In this document: positions 44,270 to 56,400 of the stretch, piece after piece | How the letters are laid out: each line of letters begins with the position of its first letter | Position numbering within the stretch: the first letter of the stretch is position 1 | From: Actinernus sp. WN-2022 | Lineage: Eukaryota > Cnidaria > Anthozoa > Actiniaria > Actinernidae | Length of the DNA: 64,000 nt | Direction: 5' to 3' | NCBI GenBank assembly: GCA_030867875.1 | Contig: JAOWCC010001501.1 | Span: forward strand, 24,487,036-24,551,035 | Position numbers and translations under genes: made by a program | The notes under the pieces: model-generated | The model's input: the letters and a program-made list of their open reading frames with translations, nothing else | The model's database searches: none | Told to the model about the DNA's origin: nothing

Positions 44270-44960
44270 GCTAAGCCCTACCTCGGATACCCAGGGGCGA
44301 AGAGAAAGGGGTGAAGAGCGGGCGAAGAAAAGGAGAGGGAGCGGGAGGGAAAAGAAGAAAAGGAGAAGGAAGAAGAAGAGCCCTGGGAACACTATAAAGT
44401 CTAGTTCCAAAGCGGCTCTAGTTGCTCTCGTCTGATTTGGCACAAATCAGGAATGTGTTCCACATTCCCGGCTGATTTGTTGTGCCCAATCAGCGACGTT
44501 GTTACTGTATTGGCTACGGACAATAGCCCGTCTGAAAATCAAGCTGCTTTAGCTGCGTTCGCTGCGTTCGCTGCAGCAGTTTCCTTACAACGTCGATCTG
44601 AAGTGTCACTGATCGAACCCGCCTCATAAGCTTTCACGATGCGGTATCAGTTTCACGTATTGCAAACGCAAGAACTATATGATGTTATTCGCTCAGCCTA
44701 GTGGCATTCAAAACTTTTTCAAAATGTAAATACATTATCCTGCGATATTACTTTTCCTTTTAGTCTTGTCGATGAATTAAAATAATTTCTGCCACACACT
44801 CGGCAGAAATATAGGACTATCTTTTTTGGAGAACTGCCGGCTCTTTTTCTTCCTTCCCTTTACTTGCCTCACCTCCCCCCTCTTAGCCCCAGTTGGGTAG
44901 CCGAGGATGACTAAGCCCATTTTTGAGTAAATTAAAAAACCCTGATAGAATATCATGCGG
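44270..44960. other. Core of the large element, purine-rich patch and foldback
   Basis: 44290-44390 is a GAAG-rich low-complexity run. 44440-44480 has CAAATCAGGAATGTG / CACATTCCCGGCTGATTTG symmetry. No gene. Confidence 0.5.
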
Positions 44961-45069
44961 TTATATCATAGTGAAAGGTATTGTAGTTTGGGTACTGGCG
45001 TGAAATTTTTGTTTTTTTATAATTAGTAAACAAACTATCTCTAAATATATATCAGCTATAGCGATAAAA

Positions 45070-45740
45070 TCAGCCATCCGAAGAGCAGAAGTGATCAATA
45101 ATATCTGGTGCGATATAATACAAGTAAGAAACGATACGAGAATACAGTATATACATTAATTTGTTTTTACCAATTGATATTTTGCAGGCGCTTTTATTTA
45201 AAGCCGGCCTGTTAAATTTCCGGTATCCTAGTGGTTTGGTCCCCGTGAATCCGATCTGCAGTAGTATAGATGTGATCACAGTTTAAGCAAAATCTGTTGA
45301 ATAATATTTAAATGTGTTTGGTTTCTCTGTATTCTCCAAAGTTTGATTTATGGACTTTTTGGAATGCCACTTAGCCGGAAGTATAATATCTGTAAATCTT
45401 TTGCTCCAACAGCATCTCATGCACGGTGAACAATACCCTCTATTTCTTGTTACTCGCGATGTTAGTTTTCTAATTTGGCCATTTACATGGTCAAGGAGCT
45501 GGTTAATAAACAAAACGTGCGCAAACATCGGTTGTGTCTTCATCATAAGTTATCATGCATATAAAACCGGAATTTCTATCTTCCTCGTACAAGTATGAAA
45601 ATGCAATAAAAACTAAGGGTTCTCAATGGTATTTTTTAAGTAGTGAAACTAGAAGTAAATCCGGCGGAACTTACCAGATCTAGGAAAGTTGGCGACTATG
45701 CGCTTAATAAAGGTTTCCAGCATTTCGTCACATATTGCTA
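45070..45740 (-). CDS. Possible spliced remnant gene inside the large element
   Basis: On the minus strand, 45739-45676 gives ICDEMLETFIKRIVANFPRS, ending at a good donor (GTAAGT). 45545-45300 is open with LLDHVNGQIRKLTSRVTRN and a Cys-rich CSPCMRCC. 45279-45180 is open with IGFTGTKPLGYRKFNRP. The pieces look protein-like but were not joined with consistent phases, and no domain is recognised. This could be the element's own decayed gene or chance. Confidence 0.25.
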
Positions 45741-45899
45741 TAACGAGAACTATTCGTCATTTCATATTCTGCCATTCTATTCTCCACAGTCCGCTGACTA
45801 ACTCCAAGCATCAATGCCATATCTTGATAGATAAAGTTGACGTTTTCTGTTTTGAAATATGAACCGGCAAGAAAAAAAGGACATTAAATCGAGTTTCAG

Positions 45900-47398
45900 T
45901 GCTTTCTATTTTATTTATTTTATTTATTTGCGTATTACTAGTAGAGTACAGGCCTTTAAAGTGCAAGTATCGCCATAAAACAACATGAACTCTTTTTGCC
46001 CCAAATTCTATTTCTGATATTTTCCATGATAGATAAATTATGCTTTGTACATGTAAGTTACAGTACCAGGAAAATGATAGTGTATATATTTTTATTTTTT
46101 TATTAGTGGTACAGGTTTATTGTTGAAAATTAGATATCACCCCCCTCCTTTGCATAGAGTAATTTACATGTTGCCCCCTCTCTTGGGATATGATTTCACA
46201 TTGTGCCCCCCCCCCCCCCTCCCGTTTCTCGACCCCCTCCCCCTTCCTGCTTTTGCACAGTCCCTTATCTCATGTTAACACAGTACAGTGTAGTACGTGG
46301 CACTATTACAGAGGTTATTACCTTTAGGCGAGCGTTCTTCATATTTTGCGGTGCGTTATTGGCAGAATTATATAATACATAAATGCATAAAAAATTAAAT
46401 ACATATATACAAATACACACAAAAAAAATATTTTATTCATGGCATGGCTCTCTGGAAGAGCATGATTATATGAAGATACTCTGTGGGTAAATAAAGAGAT
46501 ACAACATTCCCAAGGCCAGCCATATGAATTCTGCTCCATAATATATAGAGCATATGGCTTATGTATCGGCTAAGTATCTAATACGGCTAGGTTTATTATA
46601 TAAATCTGCAAAGAACGCACCTAATATGAGAACGTATTCGCCGGCAGTAAAAATAAAATGGCTTCTCGATTGCCATTTTCTGCAGTTTTTGTATATTTAT
46701 ATATAATAAACAACTTATAAAGGCTCGCCAAAATACAAATGACTCGTAAAACTACAATGAGCCGAGTTAGCTGCTTAGCCGACTGATGACTTCTGTGTAT
46801 TTCCAAGAGTCATTGATATGGAGCCTTTAGGCGATCCAAACTACGAACTGAATAAAAATACACAACCGTATTATTTAGGCCATCCCAATAAAATGTTTCG
46901 TTTCCCATCGCCATCTGGCTCGTGATGGTGGGTCGGTCGGCCGGTAAAAACGTTAGGGGATCTGGAACCAAGTCGGCTTGAAGACACATTTTCCTCTATT
47001 AGTTGTGGATTGACAACTTGCACGAGAAAAGTAAGAAACTTTTCCACAAAATTGGGTCGGTCTTTATAAACTTTGAATTTCTTTTGGATTTCCCCCCAAA
47101 AAGAGTCGGTCGGATGATGGTAAACAAAACATTTATTGGGATGGCCTTAGCATGGTCGAGGCAAATTGCCGTATCAGATGTTTCAACAGAGAAGTTTGTA
47201 TTACATTTGTATATAAATTGTGCAAATAAATATTATTTTCTTTCCATAATAAGCAAAAATCTTATATGCTCGCTCGAGAAATGGGATTTACTATATATGG
47301 TGATGAAAAGCCATTTCACTGTAACTACCTGAAATAGTCTCATATTCGGTGCCCTCTTATGCATATTTCGTGCATTCTTGGTAGAACTGGTATTCTGA
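45900..47398. other. Core of the large element, AT-rich, no gene recognised
   Basis: Includes simple TTTATT runs (45905-45935), a C-tract near 46205-46220 and AT-rich sequence. The plus-strand open frame at 47003-47332 has no recognisable domain. Confidence 0.45.
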
Positions 47399-49211
47399 TT
47401 CTGAGTCAAATGTCAGTGGCGATTGATAAAGATGTTGAGTGAGTATTTCGTGGATCATTTCTACTGACAAAGAGAGTATGTTAACTGGATTGTAGGATTT
47501 CAAAAAAAATCACATACATGTACTTTTCCACTTGAGAACATCTGCTTAGGCGGATTTACAGAGGCTCACAACAATTACATATGTGAAGTGTTGTATTCCG
47601 GTGAAAATTTCGATGCGAACTTGTAGCAGTTTGAACGAGGTATGCACATGCAGGAGCTAATGGCTCCAGGTACGTATGCATGCATTTAAAGTCCGAGGCC
47701 GGAAATCCGTAAGTATAGAGGCGTCTGATTTCTCTTTGAACTGAACCATGACAGAACATTCCAAATGAAAGTTAAATGTTCGGATATTTTTGTGTTATAA
47801 TCAATGATGTAATTAAGAACTATTAAAGTCCAAGAGGAATCATAATACAGGCGCGGATCCAGACCGGTTTAAACGGTTTACGGAAACCGGTCAAAATTTC
47901 CAGATTTAAGGGGGAGAGGGTTCAGTAAAATTTCCAATTTTGGAGTTTGAATTGGGAAGTCGGAAACCGGTCAGATTTTTTTCTGGATCCGCGCCTGTAA
48001 TATAGATCAGTTCAAGCCCACTTTGCAACCGGGAAGACCTTCGATTTTCCTAGCTGATAAAATATTATTAACAACTTCTCAGGATGATGTAAAATAGCAA
48101 AAAACACTTAGTACCAGAATCGATTTATAGTAGAACCAACTCAGGAGACAAACATGTCCAAACATGGCAGCTTTGTTTTGCCGCCAATTTTGCAGTGCGT
48201 GACGTCATGGAGACCCCCCGTCGACTGAACCATTCGACTGTTGACTGAACCATTCGACTGTTGACTTGATCATTTGACATCACGCCAAACCATTCGTGTT
48301 TACGTTGAATTGAATTACTTTGCGTTGGATCGTTTGTATTTAGGTTGGATCATTTCATTATTATCTTTCCATTTGACATAAGCGAGTTGGATCATTCGTG
48401 TTTTGTATTGATCATTTGATACTTGGTTGAATCATTTCTACGTCGGTAGTTAGATCGTTCGTGTTTTGTCTTTACCATTTGTGTTTTGTCTGTTCCATAG
48501 ACTATATCGCAACTCCGCCGTCGCAGTGCACTCTGGGATGGATATCTCAGTTCCCATTGTTAAATCCAAGATGGCCGCCCAACAACAACAATAGAAAACT
48601 GAGATATCCATCCCAGAGTGCACTGCGACGGCGGAGTTGCGATATAGTCTATTTGACAAGAGATAGTTAGATGATTTCATTTCTGTCTATTTCGTTCGTG
48701 TTTTGTATTGATCATTTGATACTTGGTTGAATCATTTCTACGTCGGTAGTTAGATCGTTCGTGTTTTGTCTTTACCATTTGTGTTTTGTCTGTTCCATTT
48801 GACAAGAGATAGTTAGATGATTTCATTTCTGTCTATTCCGTTCGTGTTTTGTATTGATCATTTGATACTTGGTTGAACCATTTCTACGTCGGTAGTTAGA
48901 TCGTTCGTGTTTTGTCTTTACCATTTGTGTTTTGTCTGTTCCATTTGACAAGAGATAGTTAGATGATTTCATTTCTGTCTATTCCGTTCGTGTTTTGTAT
49001 TGATCATTTGATACTTGGTTGAATCATTTCTACGTCGGTAGTTAGATCGTTCGTGTTTTGTCTTTATCATTTGTGTTTTGTCTATTCCATTTGGCAAGCG
49101 ATAGTTAGATGGTTTCATTTCTGTCTATTCCGTTCGTGTTTTGTATTGATCATTCCACAATTCTTTGTTAAATGATTCCTGTTCTGTATTTTTGGTGGTA
49201 ACGGCCGCCCA
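47399..49211. repeat. Right terminal inverted repeat of the 10.2-kb element
   Basis: Complement of 44031-43787 followed by 40746-39030. Compared with the left arm it lacks the 467-bp and 3.0-kb insertions but keeps the whole 152-bp hairpin and extra GACTGAACCATTCGACTGTT tandem units at 48220-48265. Confidence 0.88.
48499..48650. mobile_element. 152-bp perfect-arm hairpin in right arm
   Basis: Arms of 54 bases beginning AGACTATATCGCAACTCCGC and the exact complement, flanked by AT on both sides, inserted into the 146-bp array unit. Loop contains CAAGATGGCCGCC. Confidence 0.88.
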
Positions 49212-49229
49212 TATCTATACATATACCGG

Positions 49230-49560
49230 CACTATTTCAAAAAAGGTTGTCCCGGAAAATGACAAACGCCAAGCGACATAGACTCTTCCACAGACCCCGC
49301 TCGGCCGCTGTACTTGAAAGCGCAACGGCCGAGCGGGGTCTGTGGATGAGTGTACAAGCGATTCCCAGACCGAAGTGGATTGTGGTTATAACTGTCCAGC
49401 TCTACGAAACGGATAAACTACGGTGAACTGATTCAGAAAATCGAATCACATTACAAGTGACTTCAGCTACAACCACAATCTATTTTGACCTGGGATTGTC
49501 GCTTGCCGTTTGTCGGTTGGCGTTTTCCGGGACAACCTTTTTAAAAAGGTGTATATCAGG
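49230..49560. mobile_element. Hairpin MITE
   Basis: Arms AAGGTTGTCCCGGAAAATGA and CGTTTTCCGGGACAACCTT, with an inner perfect pair CAGACCCCGCTCGGCCG / CGGCCGAGCGGGGTCTG. Confidence 0.75.
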
Positions 49561-49586
49561 AGCCATTCATGAATAGGTGGATAATA

Positions 49587-49869
49587 GGCAAACCACAATA
49601 ATGAAGTGTAAGCTATAATAAAACGTGTTTACATGTTGTTTGTGAAGTGAAAACGAGAATAAAACGTGTTTTATGTACTTTTTGTGATTTTGTCATTTTT
49701 TAGTTATAATTTGAATTGAGCAGTCTTAAAAGTAGGGGGGAGGGGAGGGAGGGTAAAAAATGACAAAATCACAAAAAGCACTTAAAACACGTTTTATTCT
49801 CGTTTTCACTTCACAAACAACATGTAAACACGTTTTATTATAGCTTACACTTCATTATTGTGGTTTGCC
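49587..49869. mobile_element. 283-bp hairpin with TA duplication, nested in an outer pair
   Basis: Arms of about 110 bases from GGCAAACCACAATAATGAAG to the complement, flanked by TA. It sits inside an outer inverted pair ATCAGGAGCCATTCATGAAT (49555) / ATGGCTCCTGGTGATAT (49880-49899). Confidence 0.85.
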
Positions 49870-49899
49870 TATGGGTGGATAATGGCTCCTGGTGATATA

Positions 49900-50353
49900 G
49901 AGAGAGATTGGCAAACGGCAACGCAAAGCGAACTATGAAAACAGTCGATGTATTAACAAATAATACGATGGGTGACTTGTTCTTGCCTGAGCTTCAGCTG
50001 TCTCCTCTAGTTCGTTCCTGAAATTCAGACTAGACTAGTTCCTGTAAAAATTAGTGTGGATCTGCGTCGGCGGGGAAGATAATCACTGGTATGATCAACT
50101 AAAAGTCGGGAGTGAGTAGCAGCTGACGTTTCGAGCGCTAGCCCCCTTCCGTCTGACGAAGGGCGACTTTTACTTGATCACACCAGTGTTTAAAAAATAT
50201 ATTATTAAGGAAAAGTTTATAGGCGCTGCATGGAACGGAAAATTTAATTTTGATTTAAATTCTAATTTTAAATATTTGACAAAAATGTCCAGGCCCCAGT
50301 AAGGAGAGCCAATATTAATGCATTGGTGATCCATAAAACGATCGTTAACTACG
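49900..50353. other. WDR3 upstream region
   Basis: Contains a short inverted pair AGTCGGGAGTGAGTAGC...TGACGAAGGGCGACTTTTACT and no gene. Proximal promoter of WDR3 follows. Confidence 0.45.
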
Positions 50354-50372
50354 CACGTGCCAAGATGGCGGC
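50354..50372 (+). promoter_or_regulatory. E-box and YY1-type motif at WDR3
   Basis: CACGTG (50354-50359) is followed two bases later by AAGATGGCGGC (50362-50372), the YY1 consensus, 56 bases before the WDR3 ATG. No TATA box is visible. Such motifs are typical of TATA-less ribosome-biogenesis promoters, where YY1 sites often lie at the transcription start. Confidence 0.6.
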
Positions 50373-50427
50373 CATCAGTTAATTTTAACGTTTTGAAGAG
50401 AATTTGTAGTGATTTGTTACTAATATA

Positions 50428-53400
50428 ATGGTGCTAACCAAGGCTTATCTTCGCTATGTTGCCTCTGGTACTTTTGGACTTGTGGGAAGCCTCAAATCTA
50501 ATGCGATATTCGTGGAAAGAAAAGCGAGCAGAGGAGATAAGACCGCCGGTCTGCTAGCTGTGAGTGCAGCTCTGGAAGATGTTATTCTTTGGGACACAAA
50601 ACGACAAGAGAAGGTTAGGAAGCAAAGTCAGCTAAAGTCTGAACACTTTTACGTTATTTTTAAAATAACAGCCCTACATATGATACATTTTCGTATATAT
50701 ACTAACTTGTTATTTAAAGTTGGATTGAAACAACAGTCACTAAAATAAGATTATTTATCAGATTTAGAGATACATGTACAGTTCGTAAGTGATTATACAC
50801 GTCCATATTATGTTTGGGGCTTATATCAGTAATTTTACCAAATATTTTGTACAAATCAGAAATAGAACCATTCATTCAGGAGGAGAAATAGATGAGAGTA
50901 AAAGATCACATGATTAATACCATATTAACCCTGCTAGCAGAGGTTCTTTTCTCTTACCCTCTCTCCACTAATGAGGGAGAAAAGAACCTCTGCCACAATC
51001 CAGGATTTAATAACCAGTTTAAGAACCGTTTTTTCGAGGTTGACGTCTGCACACGCGAATGACTTGTTGATACTATTAAAACACTGCCCAGTCTAGAGTC
51101 TGCAGTTTCAAGATGGCATCTGTTTTTGGAGTGAACATGAGCATGAGTGAGTTCGAAGTAGCATTAAAAGCAGCTGTGTCAAACCTCAAGGAAAGCAACA
51201 TCACCCTCGAATAATTTTTCCCACGCCTTCTCTTGCCGTTAACAATAGGAAATCTACAATGTTTACAGTCTCGTTTTTCTCTGCCAATTAATGGCAATCC
51301 AGATACCGTGGCGCATGCTTTAACAGAAAACCGTTCGGATTGTGGTAGAGGTTCTTTTCTCCCTCGTTAGTGGAGAGAGGGTAAGAAAAAAGAACCTCTG
51401 CTAGCAGGGTTTGCCATATTCGAAATATAAATTTAATAACTTGTAGGCACTGCCCTTTCAAATCAATCAAAAAATAGTTTACTAGTCACCCATAGCTACA
51501 TGTATTCACTTGATGTAGAATCAATATTAACAATACAATAAAAATTGGGCTTACAGGCACTTTAAGTTGGCTGAGGTGATCAGTTGTCTGCAAACCTCTG
51601 TGGGTGTGCACACAGTACTCAGTTTAGCCTGCTAGCGGCTCTTCTGGGTGGTTTCTTTGCTCATTTGTTTTTGGATTGGGCTACCTGTGGTGCACAGTCA
51701 AAATGGGGCAAGGAGAAGGGAAGGACAGAAAATTTATTTAAAGAGTTGAATCACGGGGATTAAGGGGAGTTGTGGGACAGTATTGTGCAATTAAGTTGTT
51801 GGCTTCAAGGTTGCAAAATCATCAGGTTTGTTGGACCATGTTTGTAATCCTTGTGGACAAAAAAATCAGGAACTTAATTGCATGAGCCTGTTTCTTTATG
51901 TAAGGAACATGCTGAATGGCAAAGAAGACAACCAGAAATGGCCGATCGGATTCTGTTCTCAAATGACCAAGTGCCTGCTCAGCAGTTAATGTTTTTAAAA
52001 ATCAGTTTCCACCATTTCTAAAATCCCTCAAATCGCAGTCTTGCAGAGACACAGCAGTCAGGACCAAAATGTACAGCCCCGCTGGAAATTATAGGGACAT
52101 TTACCGCGTCCATACCTCGTGCAATGACCAAGGTTTTTCCTCGGTAAACCCTGGTCATTTTTGCGGCCGCCACGGTCGTTTTGAAAACGCCGCAGTCATT
52201 CTTGGATGTGGCGCTAACCAAGGTCGTAATCGAGGTTCGGGATAGAGTGTACATGTGTCAACTTGAACAAGTGAGATTGTGGCAAACTTGTCAGTGCCGT
52301 GAAGTGCTTTATTTGAAAATTAAACACACAAACAAAAAACGACAGTACATCGAACTGTGAGCTTTACAGGAATAAACTGTGGCAAATTAGTCAGCACCGT
52401 GGAGTGCTTTATTTGAAGTTAAACATAGTATTACGGACACAAGCAAAAAACAACAGCACATCGAACTGTGAGCTTTAGGGGAATAAACCTGATATGTGCA
52501 CGATTAAGTACTTGATTGACACTTGTCACTAAAGCTGCATTTGTGTACAAACACAAGGAACTGTAAATTGTATGCCTTGCATGCAGGCTTTACTCTTTCC
52601 TTCTCTCCCCTCCCTCCCCTTTTCTCCTTGTCCCATTTTCACCGTGTGCCACAGGCAGCTCAATTCAAAAACAAATCAGCCAAAAAAAAAACCCAGAAGA
52701 GCCGCCAGCAGGATATACACTGTACATGTACTCAGTTAAAATACCCAGAAACAATACTTTGAGACATGTTCTTTCTTACAGGTTCTAGTGTTGAAGGGAA
52801 CCAAGTGGGAAGTGACTGCCATTACTGCAAGCCCAGATCAGCATAGTTTGGCTGTTGGGTAAGTACATGTATGTGAGTAGTACATGTACATGTACCAGAG
52901 AGAGAGAGAAGGCTGTTGAGGGGCATCATCAGCATTTTTGTGATGACAGAATAGTTAGTTAGTTACTAGTGTACAAAGTCACAATGGGTGAGCCTATAGG
53001 GGAGTACAGTCCGGGGCATGCCCCCCCCCCCCCCCCCCCCAGAAATTGTTTGTTCTCAAAACTCTCATAGATGCACTTTTCAGTAATTTGAACATAATTT
53101 TTGACCTTTCAATGTTGCTGAGGGATGGATTTTTAAGACCTGGGATTGAAAAGGGGGTTTGTTTTCACCCTTAGAATCCCCCTAGCAATGCCATGGATGC
53201 TGTTCCTGAAAGTTAACAAATCAATCATACAATGTAGTTTCTGGGAAACTATCCACCCACTCCTCCAACCCTTGGGAATGTATGTTTATGTAATAATTAT
53301 TTAACCATTAAGTTTAGGGTAAAGCAGGGGGGTTAGATGGGGGTTCCCATAAACTGAAAGTTGAACAATATGGCTGAAAATTTAACTACGATGGGCTGGA

Positions 53401-56400
53401 GGAACATGGTGTAATGTATGTATTTCACAGAGAAAGAGGCCCAAGTTTTAATTTAGGATTTAAGCACTGTTTGTAATGTGGCACAACTGTATGAATAATT
53501 TTAGAATTCGTATTTATGTATCTACTTAGGTATGAAGATGGAACAATCAAAATTTGGAAACTGATGGATGGAAGTTGTCAAGTGACACTAAGGTAAGATT
53601 AAGAAGACTTTGATGTCAATCTTGTGTGAATAATTGTTGTACTTTTGACGAAATAGTAAATAATTATGTTGTCTTGAACATTTCTGTGACATTCACCAAA
53701 TTAACAATAATGTTTTTTTTCTATTAATAATGCTTTCAGTGGCCACAGATCAGCAGTATCAGTTCTTAGGTTTGACCATTCAGGAGGACTACTTGCATCT
53801 GGGAGTAGGGTCAGTGAATATATTAACAGTGTTCATTCTATTAAGGCTGCACCCTTGCAGTATTATTATAATAATTATGATGAGCCCTAAAGTGAAATCG
53901 TACAATGAACACTGCATTAACACACATTCTCTGATCACCAGCATGAACAGTAAGTTTTGCTGTCAAGAGTTTATATACTTGTCTCATAGTCAATATATTA
54001 TACTCACTATCATACTCTATACATGTATGTAATTCAAAGGAATACATGTATGTATAAACTAATTATAGTAAAATATTTCTAATAGCATAGTAAATTACAT
54101 ATATCTCCTGCTTTAGGACACTGATGTGATTGTATGGGATGTTGTCAATGAAACTGGATTGTACAGGTAAACAATAGGGTCGTTAGAGTAATCTGTGTAA
54201 CAATAAGCTCATTAGAGTAATCTGAGTGTGTAAACAATAGGGTCATTAGAGTAATCTGTGTCTGTGATTAAGTTGTATGTTGACGAAAACACCCCAACTT
54301 GCGGGGCCTGGGTTGGCGTCTCGCACTGGTCTTGGTTTGCTGAATTTGGCGGGTTGTTTGCAGTCACTTGTTGCATCACTCGCAAGTGTTGGTGTCAAAG
54401 TGTTGCTGTTTTGGGGATTGATTTAGCATTCATCATGTGTAGATTGTTTCCCCTCCCTCTCCTTTTCTCTTTCTGTCCACTTTGGTGTGACCCAGTGTAC
54501 TGGGTTGGTTGCTGTTGCCTGGTAACCAAGCTCTCGAGCACTGAACCTCCAATACACTTCAACACATCTACATGTACAACTGTACATGTAGGATTATTCA
54601 TCCCCCTCCCCCCCCTCCTTAAGCGGAACATTTAACTTATGAATAACAAGCTTAACATTCTGACGTCATTGTTGCAGGCTACAAGGTCATAAAGGCATGA
54701 TAACACAGTGCCAGTTTCTTATTACCAAGAATGTTCTGGTTACTAGGTAAGCTTCATCACTTTACGTGTACATCAATTACATATGTCTAATAGGCCAAAT
54801 CAGATTTTTATATGTATGTATAGTAGCTTTAATCTCCAGCCCTTTAACTGTGGATGGCCTTTAATAGATTTATATAGTTACTGAGAACGACTGCATTATT
54901 TTTATCTAGTTTTAATTAGTTAAGAGCAGAATCTTTAATAGAAACTTTAAAGGGATACCCGAGTGAAAAACACGTTTGGGCTCAAAAGCACCTTTCAGAT
55001 GTACTTTGTTCAGAAAATGTATTAAAATTTAATTAAACTTTTTCAGAGTTGAGAACGAGCCCGTCAAAGTTGGCCCCGCGAAGACCTGGGCGCCGCCATT
55101 TCGTTGACATTAATTCCTGTGACGTTTTTTACGTCACTTTGTCCCACCGGAGTCTTGCGGCTAACTTGTAGCGACTTGTTTTCTTTGTAGAATTTTCACA
55201 CGCTCGGAATTATAGTAGATTTTCATCGATATGGCAGAGCAATTTCGTACTAGAACAAAAATATGATGAAGACGATATTGTGAGAGAAGTTCAGAAGACT
55301 CGGAGGACGAGGAAAAGCATGTGGAAGGTGAAAATATCAGACGAACAACAAAAGGCGACTACCGAGCTAGTGCTATAAAGATTCGCTGTGTGTGTTTTTG
55401 TATGGAACTTGTCAGCCTTAAACACAAGACTAAAGGTAGATTATTACAATATTGATATCGGCATAGCAATCGAAACTTGTTTAATTTGACCCAGAGATAT
55501 AATCAGGGTGTAGCAAGCCACATAATTTTAATTTCGTTCCTAACTCAGATGTGTTGTGAAACAGCGCACGCGCACCAAGTTCCACCACAAACATGCCGGG
55601 CTTGATCGCGCCAATGCTTTCACACAATTTAACCCTTTCACTACTAGAGCGGCCAAAAGCGGCCAATATGAAGCATGTACCTGGGAAAAAATATTGCAGC
55701 AAACCTAGACACGCTGGAAATACGATGTTGCGATATTATTTCAAGGGATGAATGACTTCAAAGCCACAGCTATAACTGGGATCGCTTGACTCTCCCACTT
55801 TGGAGAAAAACTCATTTGTTTTGGTGATCTTTTTTCGTTTCCGATTTTCACCAATTTTGAGGAGCTGAAAATTGCCCTCCAAAATCCTTCCCATTCGCCC
55901 TTGAAATCAAAAGCAAACACAAAATCAGCACTCAGTCGTTAGTCAGTACCTTCTTTAATCTTTCGAACCACCAGGTTTGTTTGCACAAAACACACATTGC
56001 GACTGTGAAGCGTGCTATTCTTAATGCTGCACTTCTCTCCACCATGTTTTCCTGCTCCCACCTCCAATTGCATGCTGGGTAATCAACAAAAAATTCACAA
56101 GGGGATCCCCCCTCTGGGTTTCCTGTAGGTTTTTTTTTATAAGTCTTTTACCCCTACAGCCAAGAGCGGTGATTTGGATTCAAGCCGTTGCTTTAAAGTG
56201 ACAAAAACACATCCTAATAGGTTGAGCAGGGTTAAAAGAATGCCAACTGCAGGATTTCAAGGCTTTCAGTGAAGATTTTTTTCCTGTGTCTGAAATCACA
56301 AACACAACGGAAAAACCCTGTGAAATCCCCTCACAAGGCCTACTAAAAGCAAACCAAGTACTTTTCAGCCATCCTCAGACTTAATGATGTCTTCAAGCTC

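Larger units (their letters stand above)
39030..49211. mobile_element. 10.2-kb element with ~1.8-kb terminal inverted repeats
   Basis: Left end TGGGCGGCTGTTACCACCAA and right end its near-complement, with TA on both sides (39028-39029 and 49212-49213). The left arm runs 39030-40752 and resumes at 43787-44031 after a nested insertion. The right arm is 47399-49211. Both arms contain a 146-bp tandem array near the tip and a shared subterminal sequence with GGATCCGCGCCTGTA. The unique core 44032-47398 has no long transposase-like frame. The long repeat-bearing arms resemble foldback-type elements, but the superfamily is unknown. Interior exon-like pieces are noted separately. Confidence 0.85.

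Noticed and set aside
51112..51213. Small frame MASVFGVNMSMSEFEVAL inside WDR3 intron 1
   Set aside because: Contained in a TIR element, 33 codons, no recognisable family; not called as a gene.
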